DNA of 64,000 nucleotides from Angiostrongylus vasorum (GCA_018806985.1 JADANN010000364.1:7173001-7237000); one strand, 5' to 3'; shown: positions 1-13,395, counted from the first letter of the stretch. Notes: a model not told the origin generated them from the letters alone. Program-made: numbers and translations.

Positions 1-445
1 CGGACGTCGTCTCCAATCTGCAAGAATTTCACTGTGGTCAGCTTGGTTTACGATGAGATTCGGACAATTTTGAATTTTTTTGACGCCATTGTGGCTCGAT
101 CGACTCCCAATACACTGTCAAGCTCTGCATTTACTCTTTCATGGGTTCAGGAACAATAGCAAAACGATCATCAACCATACTCATCTACCACACCCTAGAA
201 AACCGTTGGCAAAATTTACTGATAGATGACTCTGCACAATAATGACTTGGGTTTAGTTTATGGTGGTCAGGAGATTTCGTTGAAGGAGAACTGCGTCTGT
301 TGTGAAACTCTAGAAGTTCCACTTTTATTTCTACTGCTTTTTCAAAGAGCTATTGACGGCTTGCAGATTTGAAATAATCTAATCTGGTAAAAGTTTTTTT
401 TTCCCAGCCAGCAGATCTTCTACTTTAGGCAGTGGTTTTTTTTAG
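1..445. other. Presumed intron of the ShKT gene
   Basis: I see no exon with a convincing frame here. The sequence is AT-rich and ends in a polypyrimidine tract and TTTAG at 441-445. It is read as the intron preceding the ShKT exon. Confidence 0.45.
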
Positions 446-687
446 GAAGCTGTTTCGACAAGGTGAATCCCCGAACTAGAACAAGTGATTGCCCAGGCTT
501 GAAATCTTATTGTACCAGACCTGATTACGCTGTCGTTATGAGGGAACAGTGTCCGAAAACCTGTGAATTTTGTAAAAAAGACATATTACTGAAGACTCTT
601 GTTATGTCCTTACTTAGAATAATCAAAGACTATCGACAAAATGAACTTCCTTCCTCCAAATTTCTTCTAGATCGTAAGAAATTTTAA
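446..687 (+). CDS. ShKT-domain protein, terminal exon (partial gene)
   Basis: After a T-rich 3' splice site ending at 445, the open frame continues from a split codon to a TAA at 685-687. It encodes an almost complete ShKT domain: SCFDKVNPRT, then DCPGL, SYC, and CPKTCEFC near the end. That is the six-cysteine spacing of nematode ShK domains, with the usual CxDxxxxxxxxDC beginning and CPxTCxxC ending. ShKT domains are secreted disulphide modules, found alone, in tandem, or attached to enzymes such as astacins, peroxidases or tyrosinases. After the domain there is a 30-odd-residue basic tail without features. The upstream exons, with the signal peptide and any enzyme domain, are not in the 445 bases before it. 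The rest of the protein is therefore unknown. The domain call is firm; the last base of the coding sequence is less so, because a GTAAAA inside the final cysteine codons could act as a donor. Confidence 0.8.
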
Positions 688-871
688 AGTTGCTTTCACA
701 CAAACATTTCATAGGACTTCACTATTCATTCATAATTAAAGGCTACTATTCTTATCTATTAAGAAGCTCACGGTAACGGTCTATCCTATTGCAAGCAAAT
801 TAGGATAGAATACACCTCTTTGCAACAAAAGAACTTCTAGCTATGTAACATGCATTCACAGGAATGCAGCG

Positions 872-945
872 TAGTGGCCTCGCTTGGTGCAGTGGAAAAT
901 TAGTGAGCTTCCGGAGAGGGTAATCCCGGGTTCGAAAACCCAGCT
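872..945 (+). repeat. tRNA-derived SINE head or tRNA relic
   Basis: Contains a Pol III A-box-like TTGGTGCAGTGG at 884-895 and a B-box-like GGTTCGAAAACC at 929-940, at tRNA-like spacing. The arms do not fold into a clean cloverleaf, so a functional tRNA is unlikely. A related head with a weaker B box lies at 53205-53270, which suggests a SINE family. Confidence 0.5.
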
Positions 946-2150
946 GTTTTCGCGTTTTCAGCATACTTCCGCATTTTTCTTGGTTGTATTTCACATTATA
1001 CAATGCCGCGAAAAAAGACTAAGCAGTAAACAAGAGTTATAGCATTATGGTTACGTTTCAAAAATGGACTTTCCTCTGACCTTGGAATGATTAATAGTCG
1101 TGGATGATCGCATAAATGATTAAAAAGGAAAATACGGCAGGAGAATAAATAAAAAATCCTGAAAAAAAGTGCACGTTGATTACAAGCATGTTTTTTTATT
1201 TCCTTTGTTGGGTCATGAAATTGTAACCATGTTTTATTATTCGTTGAGCTGTACGTTCAGATAGGAGTCTAATAAAAACTGGAATGAACCCTTGCAAGTG
1301 GGGGAATCCCTGCCGAGATTTTCTCGAGGAAACCTCTAGTCGCATAGCGGCAAATCTCTCGCTCATCCATGAAGATTTGCGCCGGAGTGTGGTGACGGCG
1401 ACCTTGGAGTAGACGGTCATGGTTATGCACGGGACTCAGGAAAACACTTTCCACCCGAAAGAAATTATTTTATTTGAATTTTTACGTGTTCCTAAAGACG
1501 ATTCTTCCAAAAGTTGAACTACACAGTCATCTCTTTTATTTCTGGATTTTTCAAGTATGGTTTATATTTTTTCCATACCTGTTACCCTAGAGTACTGTTT
1601 CATAACATGAGAAGAAATGCGATGAAAAGAAAAGAAAATCCACCGTTTATTCTCCTAAAATGATCCTTCTGGTCCCTTTTTTCTTTACTGGGTTCCCATT
1701 CTATTAAAAGTTGAGTTACGCTTGTGCCGGAACACACTGAGCAGTTATTCAATTCGACTTCAATGAACTCAGTGATCGTGGCAGGTCTGAGCTGTTAAAT
1801 GGGCCCACCATTAAGTGGTTTTTGAGGCTTTTTAGTTAAAGCGCACTAATGACATAGCAATACTTCTGATCTGCCACATTAACCTTGCGCTGTAATGGGG
1901 CGTTGTAGAACTGTAACAAATTCCGCAAAACAGGCGAAATCCTTTCATTCGCGTTTTTTTCGTAGACATCATTGATAGGTTAGTGAGAAGGTAAAAAAAA
2001 ACGGTTGAAAACATGAAGAAGAAGGACAACGGCAAGTTCGGTTGCTACAAAGTGTTCTAAAGAGAGTGAAGTCGGAGTCTAGCATTAGCACTACAGACGC
2101 CTGGGTAAGATATGTTCGCGATAATGACCAGTTTTTGATGACTTCAAAAT
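946..2150. other. Intergenic stretch, no gene recognised
   Basis: Only short frames without recognisable domains, splice-bounded exons or repeat-family matches. AT-rich with several homopolymer runs. Confidence 0.5.
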
Positions 2151-2152
2151 CA

Positions 2153-2176
<24 letters not shown>
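2153..2176. repeat. (TA)n microsatellite
   Basis: Uninterrupted TA dinucleotide run, about 12 units. Confidence 0.95.
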
Positions 2177-2184
<8 letters not shown>

Positions 2185-2246
2185 ATGTATAGTGCATATT
2201 ATATTCCATACATTACAAAAGTTTTCCAGTTACAAAACCCAACCAC

Positions 2247-2249
<3 letters not shown>

Positions 2250-2310
<61 letters not shown>
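2250..2310. repeat. (TA)n microsatellite
   Basis: Uninterrupted TA run of about 30 units, directly beside a dispersed repeat R2 copy. The long YIYIYI frames here are artefacts of the repeat. Confidence 0.95.
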
Positions 2311-2312
<2 letters not shown>

Positions 2313-2325
2313 TAAATACGTACCT

Positions 2326-2722
2326 ACCCTCCCAACGGTTTACTGCCTCATCGTGGCTGGCAGGTGTTCCTGGTCTCGGGTTGCGATGTACAACGCTGGG
2401 ATTCATCCACTTGGCAGGGTCTCCCAAGCTGAGGGGAGTCTGAAGTTTCTATCAGGAAGCCTAGCTAAGAGTAAACCAATACCAGGATCCACCACCGTCT
2501 TGGTATCAAAGTCGCATGGTGGCAAATCTCCCCTCTGAACCACAAGGGCTGCGACTGCCTGTGGTGGTGAAGACCTGGATCATGGGGCAGGCTTTGGCCA
2601 GGCTGACTTCGGGAATCCAGTTAACCACAATGGCTTAACCAGCAAATCTCCGAAAAATGGAGATTATGCTGGAGCCCCTCACAACCAGTGAGAACGGGCC
2701 GTTAAAGTATCAAGTATCAAAT
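2326..2722 (+). repeat. Dispersed repeat family R2, near-complete copy
   Basis: About 390 bp, running from CCAACGGTTTACTGCCTCAT to a tail of short AAGTATC units. Closely matching copies occur at 31571-31965 (+), 38553-38918 (+), 17057-17419 (-), 27396-27772 (-) and a part at 4577-4724 (-). The constant 5' end and simple-repeat 3' tail fit a retroposed SINE or LINE-tail element. No coding capacity is conserved between copies. Confidence 0.85.
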
Positions 2723-3025
2723 AAATATGTACGTATATACACACGATATGCATAGCAGCGGTTCCAGCTTAATACGCGCGAGGTTCGGTTCGACCTCGCG
2801 CCGGAGCAACAAAGCCTCCATTCTTTCGGGGTTGAGGAATTGGCAGCAGGTATGGAATCAACCTACTCCTTCCAATTCACAGAAGATAGTGAGAGCCAAT
2901 TATAAAATCTGGTTGCGTCTTAACAAAGCTGGCCCGGGAGTGAAAGGAGAATCGTCTCTGAGAGCATCCAACGACAACTAGAAGGGGTAAAATTTTGATG
3001 CGAAGAAACGAGTGAAAGAATTGTT

Positions 3026-3150
3026 GGGATCTTCGCGGTGGATATGGAAGTCGGGCATGTAAAATGAAAAAAAGTGATGAAAGTTCTATACATTATACTA
3101 CTCAATTTGCTACATAGGTGATCTGTCCATAGAAGTCGTGCGGGTCCCGA
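3026..3150 (+). repeat. Dispersed repeat R4 copy
   Basis: Carries a diverged version of a block that reads TGCTGGGATCTGCACAG followed by GATGACGGGTCATGTAAAAT at 56037-56085 and again near 31975-32015. The 56-kb copy also shares a downstream CATAGAAGTCG block with this one. No function is visible. Confidence 0.5.
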
Positions 3151-4576
3151 CACTTATTCCAATTGTTCCATTGTCTCGCAACCGCCATCCATGGTAGTGG
3201 TCGACCTCGTATGTGGCTTCATCTATAACATGAGGCACCCACATCAACATTTCAAATGCCTGTGAAGACAATGTTTATCATAGGAACCCGAGATAACATA
3301 GGGCTAAGCGAATCTGCCAAGAATTTGCCACGTTAGGACTCGGATTCATTCAGGACGACAGCGATTCCTGTGAGTGGTCACCGAGACGATGACGACAAGT
3401 AGAATATATACAGTAAATTCTAGACATTTCTTGTAGAAAATCTAAGTAAACAGGCCAAACGAAGTGATCGTCACTATTTCTTAAAGACCCCTTGTTCATA
3501 GAATTACATCGCTTTGACTCAGCCAATCAAATCTTAAGCTTTTTAAACCTACTTCCTTCCTGATTTCAGTCCCGTACTAATATTGCAGAACAATTATATG
3601 CGGATTTCTTCCCTGCTTTTAGCCGATACCAAACGAATAGTTCAACTACCTGGTCAACGTCTCCTCGTGGGATAAAATGACTGAAATTCGATACAAGCAA
3701 ACATCTAATATTTCGCCGGTTGAATTCAGTGTCTTTGAAGTCTCAAGTAAGTCGGATTTCTCTATCGACTAGCAACCACTTCTGTATTGATCCACTTGAA
3801 TTTTTTCATAGACTTCCAACAAAGGGATCTTAAGCCTAACATCTACCAAAGAATAGGGATTTCAGTCCCTGATCTACCCATTGCATATTTTTTAAAGGAA
3901 TCTTTGCTGTTTCGTACTAAAATATGTCCATTCGCATGTAAAGAAGATATCTATAAAGCTATAAAAACATAAGGTCCATCAACAGTACACAATTATAGCA
4001 ACAATTTAAGCTGTACAAATGAAACCACACTCATCGCTGGAAAGCCTCCTCAATCATTTAAGTGTTCACGAATCACAAATTTCACAACGATTCCCGAACA
4101 AACTCTACCAATCGGGAGGTGGCTGCGGGACGACTCTCCCGACTAGGGGTTGGGATAGTGGGGAAGGGGCACATTCGCAGTACTTACGCGCCTCTGCATG
4201 TCTGTCGTGCTCTGTCGTCTAACGTCTCGCCACCGATCTCTGCCAACTACACGGCGAGTGTTTCCGTCTTCATTGCTTTTCGGGATTTTATGATTGGATT
4301 CAATTTCGTAGTATGTTAAACTTAAGAATGCCTTGTTCCACATTTTGTGGTCACTTGTGATCGGCTGGATATTCCATAGCCTTTTCAGGTTGCGCTATAA
4401 TCTTCATTTTTCTCTTGAATGATCCATTTTCATTGTAAGCATATATATGTGATACTATTGCTGCCTATTGTATTTCCGTCGAGAAATGCAAGGATCTCCG
4501 AAGAGTTTTATCTTTAATGAAGTTGTGCTTTGAGATCATTTCTTTTTGAGCCAGCTCTTATCTATGACTAGGATAC
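3151..4576. other. Intergenic stretch, no gene recognised
   Basis: No frame with recognisable protein features. The short frame at 3787-3972 has no domain and no matching exon context. Confidence 0.45.
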
Positions 4577-4724
4577 TTCCTTGGACGGCCCGTCCTCATT
4601 GGTTGTGCGGGGCCCCCAGTATAATCTCCATTTTTCGGGGTTCTGCTGACTTAGTCACTGTGTTTCCCTGGGTCCCGGAGTAAGCCTGGCCAAAGTCTGC
4701 CCCAGATTCCTTACTGGTGCATAG
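4577..4724 (-). repeat. R2 repeat, 3' fragment
   Basis: Matches the tail half of R2 in reverse (GGCCCGTCCTCATTGGTTGT, then AATCTCCATTTTTCGG), ending abruptly around 4724. The 5' part of the element is missing. Confidence 0.75.
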
Positions 4725-7700
4725 AATTGTTGTTTCTGTTGAGAAAACACAACTTCTTTATGATGATTTCTCGGTGTTTCTTCTTCTAGGTGTTTCCATA
4801 GTGGACGCTAAAGCGTTGTTCACTTTACTGCCGTTGTCATCCATTCTGGCACGTGATGGCGATTCATCGATGGAAAGGCTTCCCCATAGCGAATCGCTCA
4901 ATAGGTCGTTATTGCTATTGACTTTGTAATCAATAACGTTGAAGGTGTGTGTGTGCGTGTGTAATGATGTACGAGTTATGTAAATATTCCGCATTACTAG
5001 TCAGATGAGTAAGCAGTAAGGAATCTTCGGGCCGGAGAAGAGGGCTGAGCTGTGGGAGGTGTTGAAGTAGGGGGGTATCCACGCTCCAGTGAAATCGGGT
5101 ACTATTTGTCCTTATGCTTCCGATTACTCTCCACTACCAAAGTTATTGATTACATCGCAAGAAATTGAATTGTCATTCCACTCTTACTTCTTCACCAGAT
5201 GTTCCAGAATGTTTTTGTTCATAAATAGTCTAAGGCACAGTTCAGACCACGATTTGATGAGTTTTTCTCGTAGTGACTTCACCAGTACACTCTCTTCAAT
5301 GAAGTTACTCACTCGAGTGACTCAATTTCATGGTCTGAAGGGTCTCTTGCACTTACCGTATCGTATCTTATCTTGTTTTGAAAGGTTTTTTTTTCAGACG
5401 GATCCCATCTTCATTTGCAGCGTCAGAAAATGAGTATCGTTTTTGAGATCTTGGCTTATTTTTCCAGACGTTATGTTAATGCCATAGGGAATTCTCGCAT
5501 CGTTGTATAGTTTGGTAATGCTGTTCCTTTCAGTACTTTCAGTTGCTATGATTGTCTCAGTACTCAGAGCTGGACTTTAGTAAACTAGTTTGATTTGGGG
5601 CCAGGTGGCACTGGATGGCTTTGGTTTAACAAGAGGGATTAGTTCAGTGACTGAAACCAGTCTACGAATATGACTATCTTCATGCTTGGAGAAACAAAAG
5701 CGTTGCTCATTGTATCGGCAACAGTTATGAATCCACAAGACCACGATGTTTTTTAGAAGAGTTATCGATGAAGAGGCTATATTTAAACAGGACTTCGCCG
5801 TCAAAATCCTTTTCGACCATGATATAGTTAAAGTTTGAATTATCTTTAGCTTTCCATTCGAACGTTTCAGTTGTTTACCTTCGCAGTCATTGTTAGAGTT
5901 TGACTATGGCTTACTTTATAGATGTACGTTTAAACATCAATGTTATCGCGATGAGTATAGGAGTGCTGTAGTGAAGTCATAGGATGAATCCACCGCTAGT
6001 CAGTTTAAGTCCTTCTTTCCCCACCACCGCAGACATAAAATTAACTTAAATTAAGCAATTAAGCAGTAGAAGAACCAAACGTCGTCTGGTTATCGTTAGT
6101 TGTTCTATGGGCGATGCCATCACATTCACATGGCTGTCAAATCTGGACAGGAGTGGGATAGAAATGTTCCAGCTAGATAGAAAACTATCTAAGTTGACAC
6201 CGGAACTTTTTGGTTGGCGACTGATCAGTGCGATCTCTGTGGTTTTTTCGTGTGAGGTAACACTACCAAAACATTCTTCTAGTTTCCTAGCATTTTAATT
6301 TTCTTAGAAGACACCCTGGAATCGTACTACGTCTTCCTGAGACCTGTTCCACTCACCTCGAGTCGACTAAACACGGCTACATAGACTCATACATCGTAAA
6401 GAATAGATGCTACGAACTTCCGATTACAACCAGTTCGCCTGTAGAGATGGCGAAAGTGACAAAATGTTTGCCATCCCACTAAATCTGCGTTTGTAGCAAC
6501 CTTGTCTGGACTTGTCAATACAACAGAATAATGTTTTTTTCTGTTTTGTTGTTCCTCTTCAGTGGTCAACTCAGTCATCATCGTCGGTTCGGTGTTCTTG
6601 GGTAGTACGGTTCTGTCACGGCTGCGCTATCGTCGACGTTCTCTAATCGGACAATGATTTAGTCGGCGACGATCATCTTTCCCCTCAACCTGTTTCGCAT
6701 TAATCCGTCGACGAACGAAACACATCAAACGTTCGTCAGACGTGTGCCTGTGCTGTTTTGACAGAAAATCGAAATCGAAAAAAAACCACGTTCCGATAGA
6801 ATAATCGGGACAGCGCAAGCTGAAAGTTCATCTATGATCCGTCCACTCTGCGCTGAAGGTCGCTGACATGTTCCTATTGGAAATGTTGTTCCGTACTATG
6901 AACTGTAAAGCTTCTTGACGTGATTTTTTTTTCAGATTTCATGTATCAATGAAATTTTAGCGTTTTCTTTTTCTTTCTTGTTTTTTTTTTTCTTTTTGAC
7001 TTCATTCTTTTCTCCCGTGTTTTTCTGCATTGGTGATGACCTTTGTGGCTTAGTCAGTCGTCTACTTACATAATATATTCGATTTTCGTCAAGCATGGCT
7101 TCAAGAATTCCTTTATAATTCAGAAGAGGTTTGAGAATTGTTTCTTAAAAAGAAGCGTATGGAAAGAGTTCCGTTATATCCTTAGTTCTTCAATATATTT
7201 TTACGGTTTTCAGTTCCGTTATTTGGTCTTCTTATCGGAGGGTAACGGTTTGTGTCCACTCATTTGTTTACATCCAGTTCCATCTGTTGTCACGCTGATA
7301 CTCATGCCATCAATAACGAAAACGTAGCAAAGATCTGGTAAACTATACAAATAGCGCCGAACTTTTTGCCAACGGTGGACTGTTCTTTAGCCCTCTCAGC
7401 CTTGAGATGGGTGTAAAATTCTAAAATACAACGTGGAGTACGAACTGCTTGTTTTCCTTTTTTCGTTTCGTTTCTGGCGTTTTTTTTAAACGAACTGCGC
7501 GTAGGTTACATCGACTCGATCGATACTCTGGGTTTCGTACCCCTGTTGGAATATTTTTAAACTTGTTGGATATTTGTTGTTTATTTAAGACTTTCCTAAC
7601 GATTTCGGTTATATGTAGGTCCACACATAGCTGAGAATGGTTTAGCTTTTTTAGTGGTAGCTTTTCAACCTCAGGCAACCATATCTTAGCTTATGTCTAA

Positions 7701-10700
7701 TTAAACTAAAAACTATTGGGTCTAGAGACCTACGTCGCTAAGATATAGCTGTGTTCCATCATCTCTTACTCCGAAATTCTGATTTTCTAGACCCCCTAAA
7801 ACTGTTTTTTCTTCGCGTTTTACCATCGAATCTGGTCCGTCTAGCTGGAAGAGCTTTGAACACCGAATGCCTTGCTAGTGTTTGTTTCTGCTGTGTTTGC
7901 ATTAAGAACTTTAGGGTTATTGAGTCTTTCAGTCATTTTTGCTCTAACTAAATTTGCAATAAAAATGTAAAGCGGTAAGGGGAAGTCTCGTTCATAGGTT
8001 TGCTAAGTCCTCAAGTTACTAAGCACTCTGGTTATTGAAAAATCGGCACCGATTATCGAAATCGAGAATTGTAACGAACTTGTTGTAAAGAAGTTAGTTT
8101 TTACCTTTCATAATCCATTTGGAGACTTGCTTTTAAAAGAAATGGTTTCTTCAGCGTCCGTTTGAAGGAGCTGTGATTATCACTATGGGTGGAGGAGATG
8201 GCTTCTGAATCCTTGAAGAGAAAAATTGAATAGAAAAGCCCTGAAGAGCAAAGGGAAGAAGGGAGCAGAAAGAGGACTTATGAATAATTTCTCCGCTCAT
8301 GCTACTGAGGAGTTCAAGAGGTTTCACCAGAGATAACGCTCTGAACTTATTCTTATTCCAGTATGCCAACATTTCAATAGTTCTTTTTCTGCAGGACGAA
8401 GATTTCATCATTTGTCTGAACAGAATGTTTTTATGATTGAAGCAACAATACAGCTTTGTTCTGATATGTTCTATTCATAGCAGCTATGCGGTTTCGTAGC
8501 CTATTTTGTTCATATATTATATTAAAATTGAGTATAAAAAGAAAGGAATGACGAGGTGCTTTTTTGGCCGTCAGAGCTCTGAGTTCACCTAGAGCACTCG
8601 ATTAGCACATACTCATGTGAATGTAGGGTGATTTCTGAACAGCTGACATCTGTTGAGACGGAACTGAAGTAGGTCCACTGTTTATAAAGAAGTGAATCTG
8701 AGGTCGGAAATTCCTAGTTTCCTACGTTCCAATGAAAAAAAAAAAAGAAAAAAAGGTAGGGCAATTCTGTTCTTTTATCAAGCAGCCATGCAGTTTTTCA
8801 AGTTGCATATTTCAGTATATAAGTGGCAAACTGAGAACATTGATCCACATGCTATCGTTGTTGTAAATTTTGCTCCACAGTTTTGATTTTTCCACTTTTT
8901 TCTTTCGTTGAAGTTACTGTTTATTTAGGCACTGAGATGCTTGGATGACTTGTACTCGCATATCCTGTGAGCCTTCGGAGTCTTTCCATTCCTTTCGTTT
9001 CACTGTTCATTCCGAGTGCCACCTATGGTAGTGGCCACATTAGCGTGCGAGTCCGACTGCCGCTTGATGATCTGTCATCTTCTGTCCTCATTGGCACTTG
9101 ACATAGAATGATGGTCGCGTGTGAATTTCTTTGGAATCTCAAGCGATCTAGGCCGTTCACTAGTGTTCACCGCAAAAGTCGCCGACATTTATAGATGGAA
9201 ACGAAGTTGTGACTAATTTTCTTGCTGAACACTGGTCATTGCTGCTATTAATCGACCGACTTAACCGAGGACGATGCTGTGTGCTGAACTCAATTTGGAA
9301 ATTCTGTTTTAGAATTTAGAAGAAAAATTAGAATTCCAAGTACTTTTTTAGTTTAATCAGACGTGCCGTGGTACACATGGAGGGTTTAAGTGGCTTAGTG
9401 ACATTCTTTAACGTCCATTATCCATTAGGTTTTCGGAAGCACCCGGCATTGTTATTCTTTTCTTCATTTCGAGAAGCCTTTAAGAAAAAATGCCGATAAT
9501 TTTTGCAGTGTAGAACAAGTGTATCTCGGTGTATCAGTAGGTAGTTGGGAATGTAGAACTTTATAGCCCACTTAATTATCGATGCAATCAGTGTCGTGTC
9601 GTCCAGCGGGGTTCCATCGTTATGTGGGTTCGGCTCGCCAATATGCATTTGGCAGAGGAGAATTGGCAAGCAAACATTCATTTGTCTGAATAGGAGTGTA
9701 GTTTTGTTGTAACTCACTTGAATATTGTTAGTGTCAGAACATTTCTGGTGAGAGTTCTGAAATTGGCCATTGAAGATCGAAATCGTTTGCCCTCAATAGG
9801 TGGTCTCGTATATTGTGTGTAATTTCACGTGCTTTTAAAGCTGTATTCAGAGGCAACCGTAAAGGTAGTAAGGAGGAAAAGTAGGAGCAGTTTCAGAAGA
9901 AATAAAGAGAACTCCATTTATTGTTAGACATAGGAAATAAAAATTTAAAAAAAGGTCATGGCAGTTGCTCAAGAAGATTCACAGTCGTTTTTTTTTTGCT
10001 CTCAGTAGCCTGGAATTTTCCACCACAGGTCTTCATCGAGGTTTCACGCATTCCATTTTGTCAGAATTCACTACTACAGTCCCTCATTCCATTTCGTCTT
10101 TTCGAAGTTTACCAACACCAGTTCGCTTTTCTTGTGCCCGGATCTGATTTTCTCAATATTTTTTGTATATGTCTTTTTGATGCCAAAAGATGGATTTTTC
10201 TTGTGAATCATTTGGGAATCGTTTTGAAATATTATTTTTAACGAAATGCGTTAAATGACTGCTTAAGTAATGTCGTGGTTTTAGTGCCTCAGTTTGTAAA
10301 CTTCTTCGGCTATCACAGCTTTACGACCGTGTTATCATTAGACATCTATGAAAGATATCCTACAGTCGAAATGGCCCATTGCAGAGTCAGAAAATTAGTA
10401 ATAGTGGACTCGTCTGAGATAAACGAGCCGCCGACTTCTAGGATTCTTGCAACAGGTTTTGTCGATAACCTCTTTCTGTTGGTATTGTAAAAGTTTTGAT
10501 CAAAGAATATTTCGCATATACTTCACTCCTTTTATGCTCCTTTTATGACTATTATTAAAGCAGTCTAAGCAGAATTTCTTATCATTGGTGTCACGTGGTG
10601 TTGTTCCTCTTGGTGACGTTCTTCAGCGCTATTGTATTCGTTGTGTTGTGCTGAATTCTTATGGTACCCAGTGCCTTTCTATGTTTTTGCTGTGGTCTAT

Positions 10701-12351
10701 TTTAGGCCATGGAGAGTTGAAGATGTAAGTCTCATATTTATTCGAAGGAAACTTGAATAGGCTTCCATTTTAGAGTCGTTGAACTGGATTTTTCGCACAT
10801 TTTCACGAATGGTTATCTCTCAGACCACCACAAACCTCCAACAGTTGTGTGTCAAACGTTATGAGTACTTCACCAGCGTTTTTTCTTCATCTATGGAGAT
10901 TCTGATTTTTCCGATAGTTCAATAAATGAAAGATCATATACAGTCTGTTTTGTTCACTATGATTCATATTATCTGGCAAAAGTTGACACTTTTTCAAATC
11001 TGCTTCTTCATAGGTTTGGGATTCAGTAGTGCTGCATCTAAACGCAGGTGTGGTAGTATGACAATCGTTTGCTTTTGTAGTCCAGCAATAGTTATTGAAG
11101 TTAAAGTCCGGGTGGATCTCTTGATTATCATCTGTTGTCAGTCCTCGTGACAGGTTCTCATCTCTTTCTGTGTCTAGTGACCATTTTTTAGAATATCGTC
11201 CTATTTATTACCCACGAATCCGAACAGTCAACTAAAGGTCCATTCAATCAAAATTGACTGTGGTCGAAGATCCTGAGATCATGCAACACTACATTATCTG
11301 ATCACATTTCGCATTCACATAGTCGCAGGCATCACCTTTGTCCTCATTCACAGGCATCCGCAGATTCTTTACGGAACAAACGACCGAGAGAGCGGTATTT
11401 CCCATATTTGCTCCATTTTCTTCTATTTAGTTTACTTCTCTATAAGAGTCTAGGAAAACTTGAACTATTCCAACTATTTCGTTTTCCTCTGGGACGATCT
11501 AAACTTAGAATAATGCACTTTTGTATATTTTATCTCATAAAATTCGTCTGCGTCTCTCCTGAAAACTCTCTTTAGTTTTTAAAAAAGCGTGCGTTCTTGA
11601 AGAACTGAAATCTTCCACGATGAAGCTCAATTGCTACAGTTCGCAAGAGTGGAAGGAAATAAAAGAAAATCGTGTACTGACCGTTTGTACATGTGCGATC
11701 TTCTTACTTTTAGGTCTAAATCAAGCCCTCCATGGCTTCGCTTTGGGTTTGAGAAACTAGCAACAAACTGGTTTGTCAACGATAAAACAGTCTGTTGTTG
11801 ATCGGTTGCACACCTGCTATTAAAAGTCATATAGTCGAAGCTCATATTCACTACCTCAGCGAGTTCGTTTAAGGAACGCAAAGGTAACCATAGCCGAGGT
11901 GCAGGTGTTTACCCATTAATGCACTCAGTAATGGATAAGTGAAATGGCGAATTGCATAAGTGAATCGGAATAGCAATATTTCTCGTGACCTTTGAATGTT
12001 TTCCTGTCGAATGTAGTATGACTTGAAAAATCTGGACCAGTTCTTTGTCGAACAGCGTCTGTGAAAATTCTAGAATTCTTGCTAATGGAACAATAAGTAG
12101 TTCAGGGTTAAATTAGAACAATACGCAGTATTTATTTAATAAACTGAACCAAAGCCTGGTATTGTGATTAATGGACGCCTTCGTGAAATTGCGCATTGGT
12201 TCCAATGCACAGTTTGTTGAAACTGATCGAGCCTTCCAGTTTCAAACAAGCATATCTCAGGTCGTGATGAAAATCATCAATCGGGGCTGTAGTGTTGTTT
12301 TGTTGATGAGCAAACGCAAGGGGATTAATATAGCATTTATTAATATACAAT
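4725..12351. other. Long gene-poor intergenic region
   Basis: About 7.6 kb with no recognisable gene. Frames stay under about 115 codons, lack domain motifs and show no consistent splice structure. A short TG run lies at 4945-4965, and T-rich tracts occur near 6960-7000 and 9985-9996. If a gene is present, it must be made of small exons I could not identify by eye. Confidence 0.45.
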
Positions 12352-12387
12352 AGCTGAAGTTTCGGCACTTTCGCTTTCTTCAGAGCC
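12352..12387 (-). ncRNA. Solo minimal hammerhead-ribozyme-like motif
   Basis: On the minus strand the order is GGCT, CTGAAGA, a short GC-containing hairpin, GAAA, then CTTCAGCT. This is the same arrangement as in the Penelope-like element termini at 13900-13934 and 16176-16211. Flanks beyond the motif are not clearly Penelope-derived, so it is probably a remnant of a terminal repeat. Helix III is essentially absent, so activity is uncertain. Confidence 0.55.
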
Positions 12388-13395
12388 TGGAAGAATCAAA
12401 GTGACACGCCATTCCACTCAATCAAATACTATCATAACCGCAGCAGACAAAACTTAATACATAAATGTTTATTCGCGTAGTGAGCAGCTTTCCTTAAACA
12501 CCGATTTGTTGTGCTTAAGTCCTCCAGCTGTGTAAAAAATTGTAGTCATTAGGATCTGCAAATCTTTTCCAACATCGTCCAATTTTCCTAACATGTTCTA
12601 CCATATTTCTACCATGTTCTTGAACCATAGAATTCCAATTTCTTTTTTTGGGTCCCGCAATTCACTTTTTTGCATTTCTCTTCGTCAAGCTTCGAATTTC
12701 GAACTGAAAAGTGTTTGAACAATAGGGGTTTCGTCCACCATGGTCCAACGGAATCTCTGAATTTTGTGGATCGTAGGATTGCTTTAAAGTTATTCTCAAC
12801 AAATTAGATTTTTGTCCAATTTTTTAGAAATTTGGTTTTCAAATAAAATTTAAAATCACATTATCATCTTGAAATGGTTTCTTCATTGTCTCCAAGTTTT
12901 ATATACCTTAAGAGGGACTGGACAAAATGTCTTCGACGAGTCTTCGAACTTCTCAAATCGGCAAGTGCTCTCGTTATTGAAAACATCATTGAGAGTGACT
13001 ATTACTACCGAGGTTAAATGACGGTCGGTTTGAAAAGTATCATTGGGAGTTCTAGAAAAAACCAGTTTTATAGCGAATGTGGTAATTACATTAATTGTTA
13101 CAGCAAGAACTCGTCCGTCTAAGAATATACGTGCGAGCTGGGCAAACGAAGCTTTTTTAGATGCGGAAAACCTTGAAAGCTCTAGGCTTATCTCAGTACT
13201 TCGTTTCTAGAAGAGTGTTTGTTCTACATTTTCATTTTTTGTATTGCATTGAAATGAAAAAACTTTTCCCGAATCGTGAGTGGATGAGATTTTTAATTCT
13301 TCATCTGTCAGGCGTTTTCTGGTTCGTCTACTGTTCTCCTCATAATGATGTTGTATTAAGAAATAAGCAGTCCGTGTCTACTTATCTGTTTTCAG
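12388..13395. other. Upstream region of the SLC17-like gene
   Basis: No exon recognised. It ends in a strong polypyrimidine-TTTTCAG site at 13385-13395 immediately before an ATG. That could be a spliced-leader acceptor or the 3' splice site of a 5' UTR intron. Confidence 0.45.

Noticed and set aside
872..945. A tRNA gene
   Set aside because: A and B boxes are present but the stems do not pair properly; similar heads sit in repeats, so a SINE or relic is more likely.
2042..2538. Long frames across the TA repeats (Tyr/Ile alternations)
   Set aside because: Produced by the dinucleotide repeat and the R2 copy; no conserved protein.
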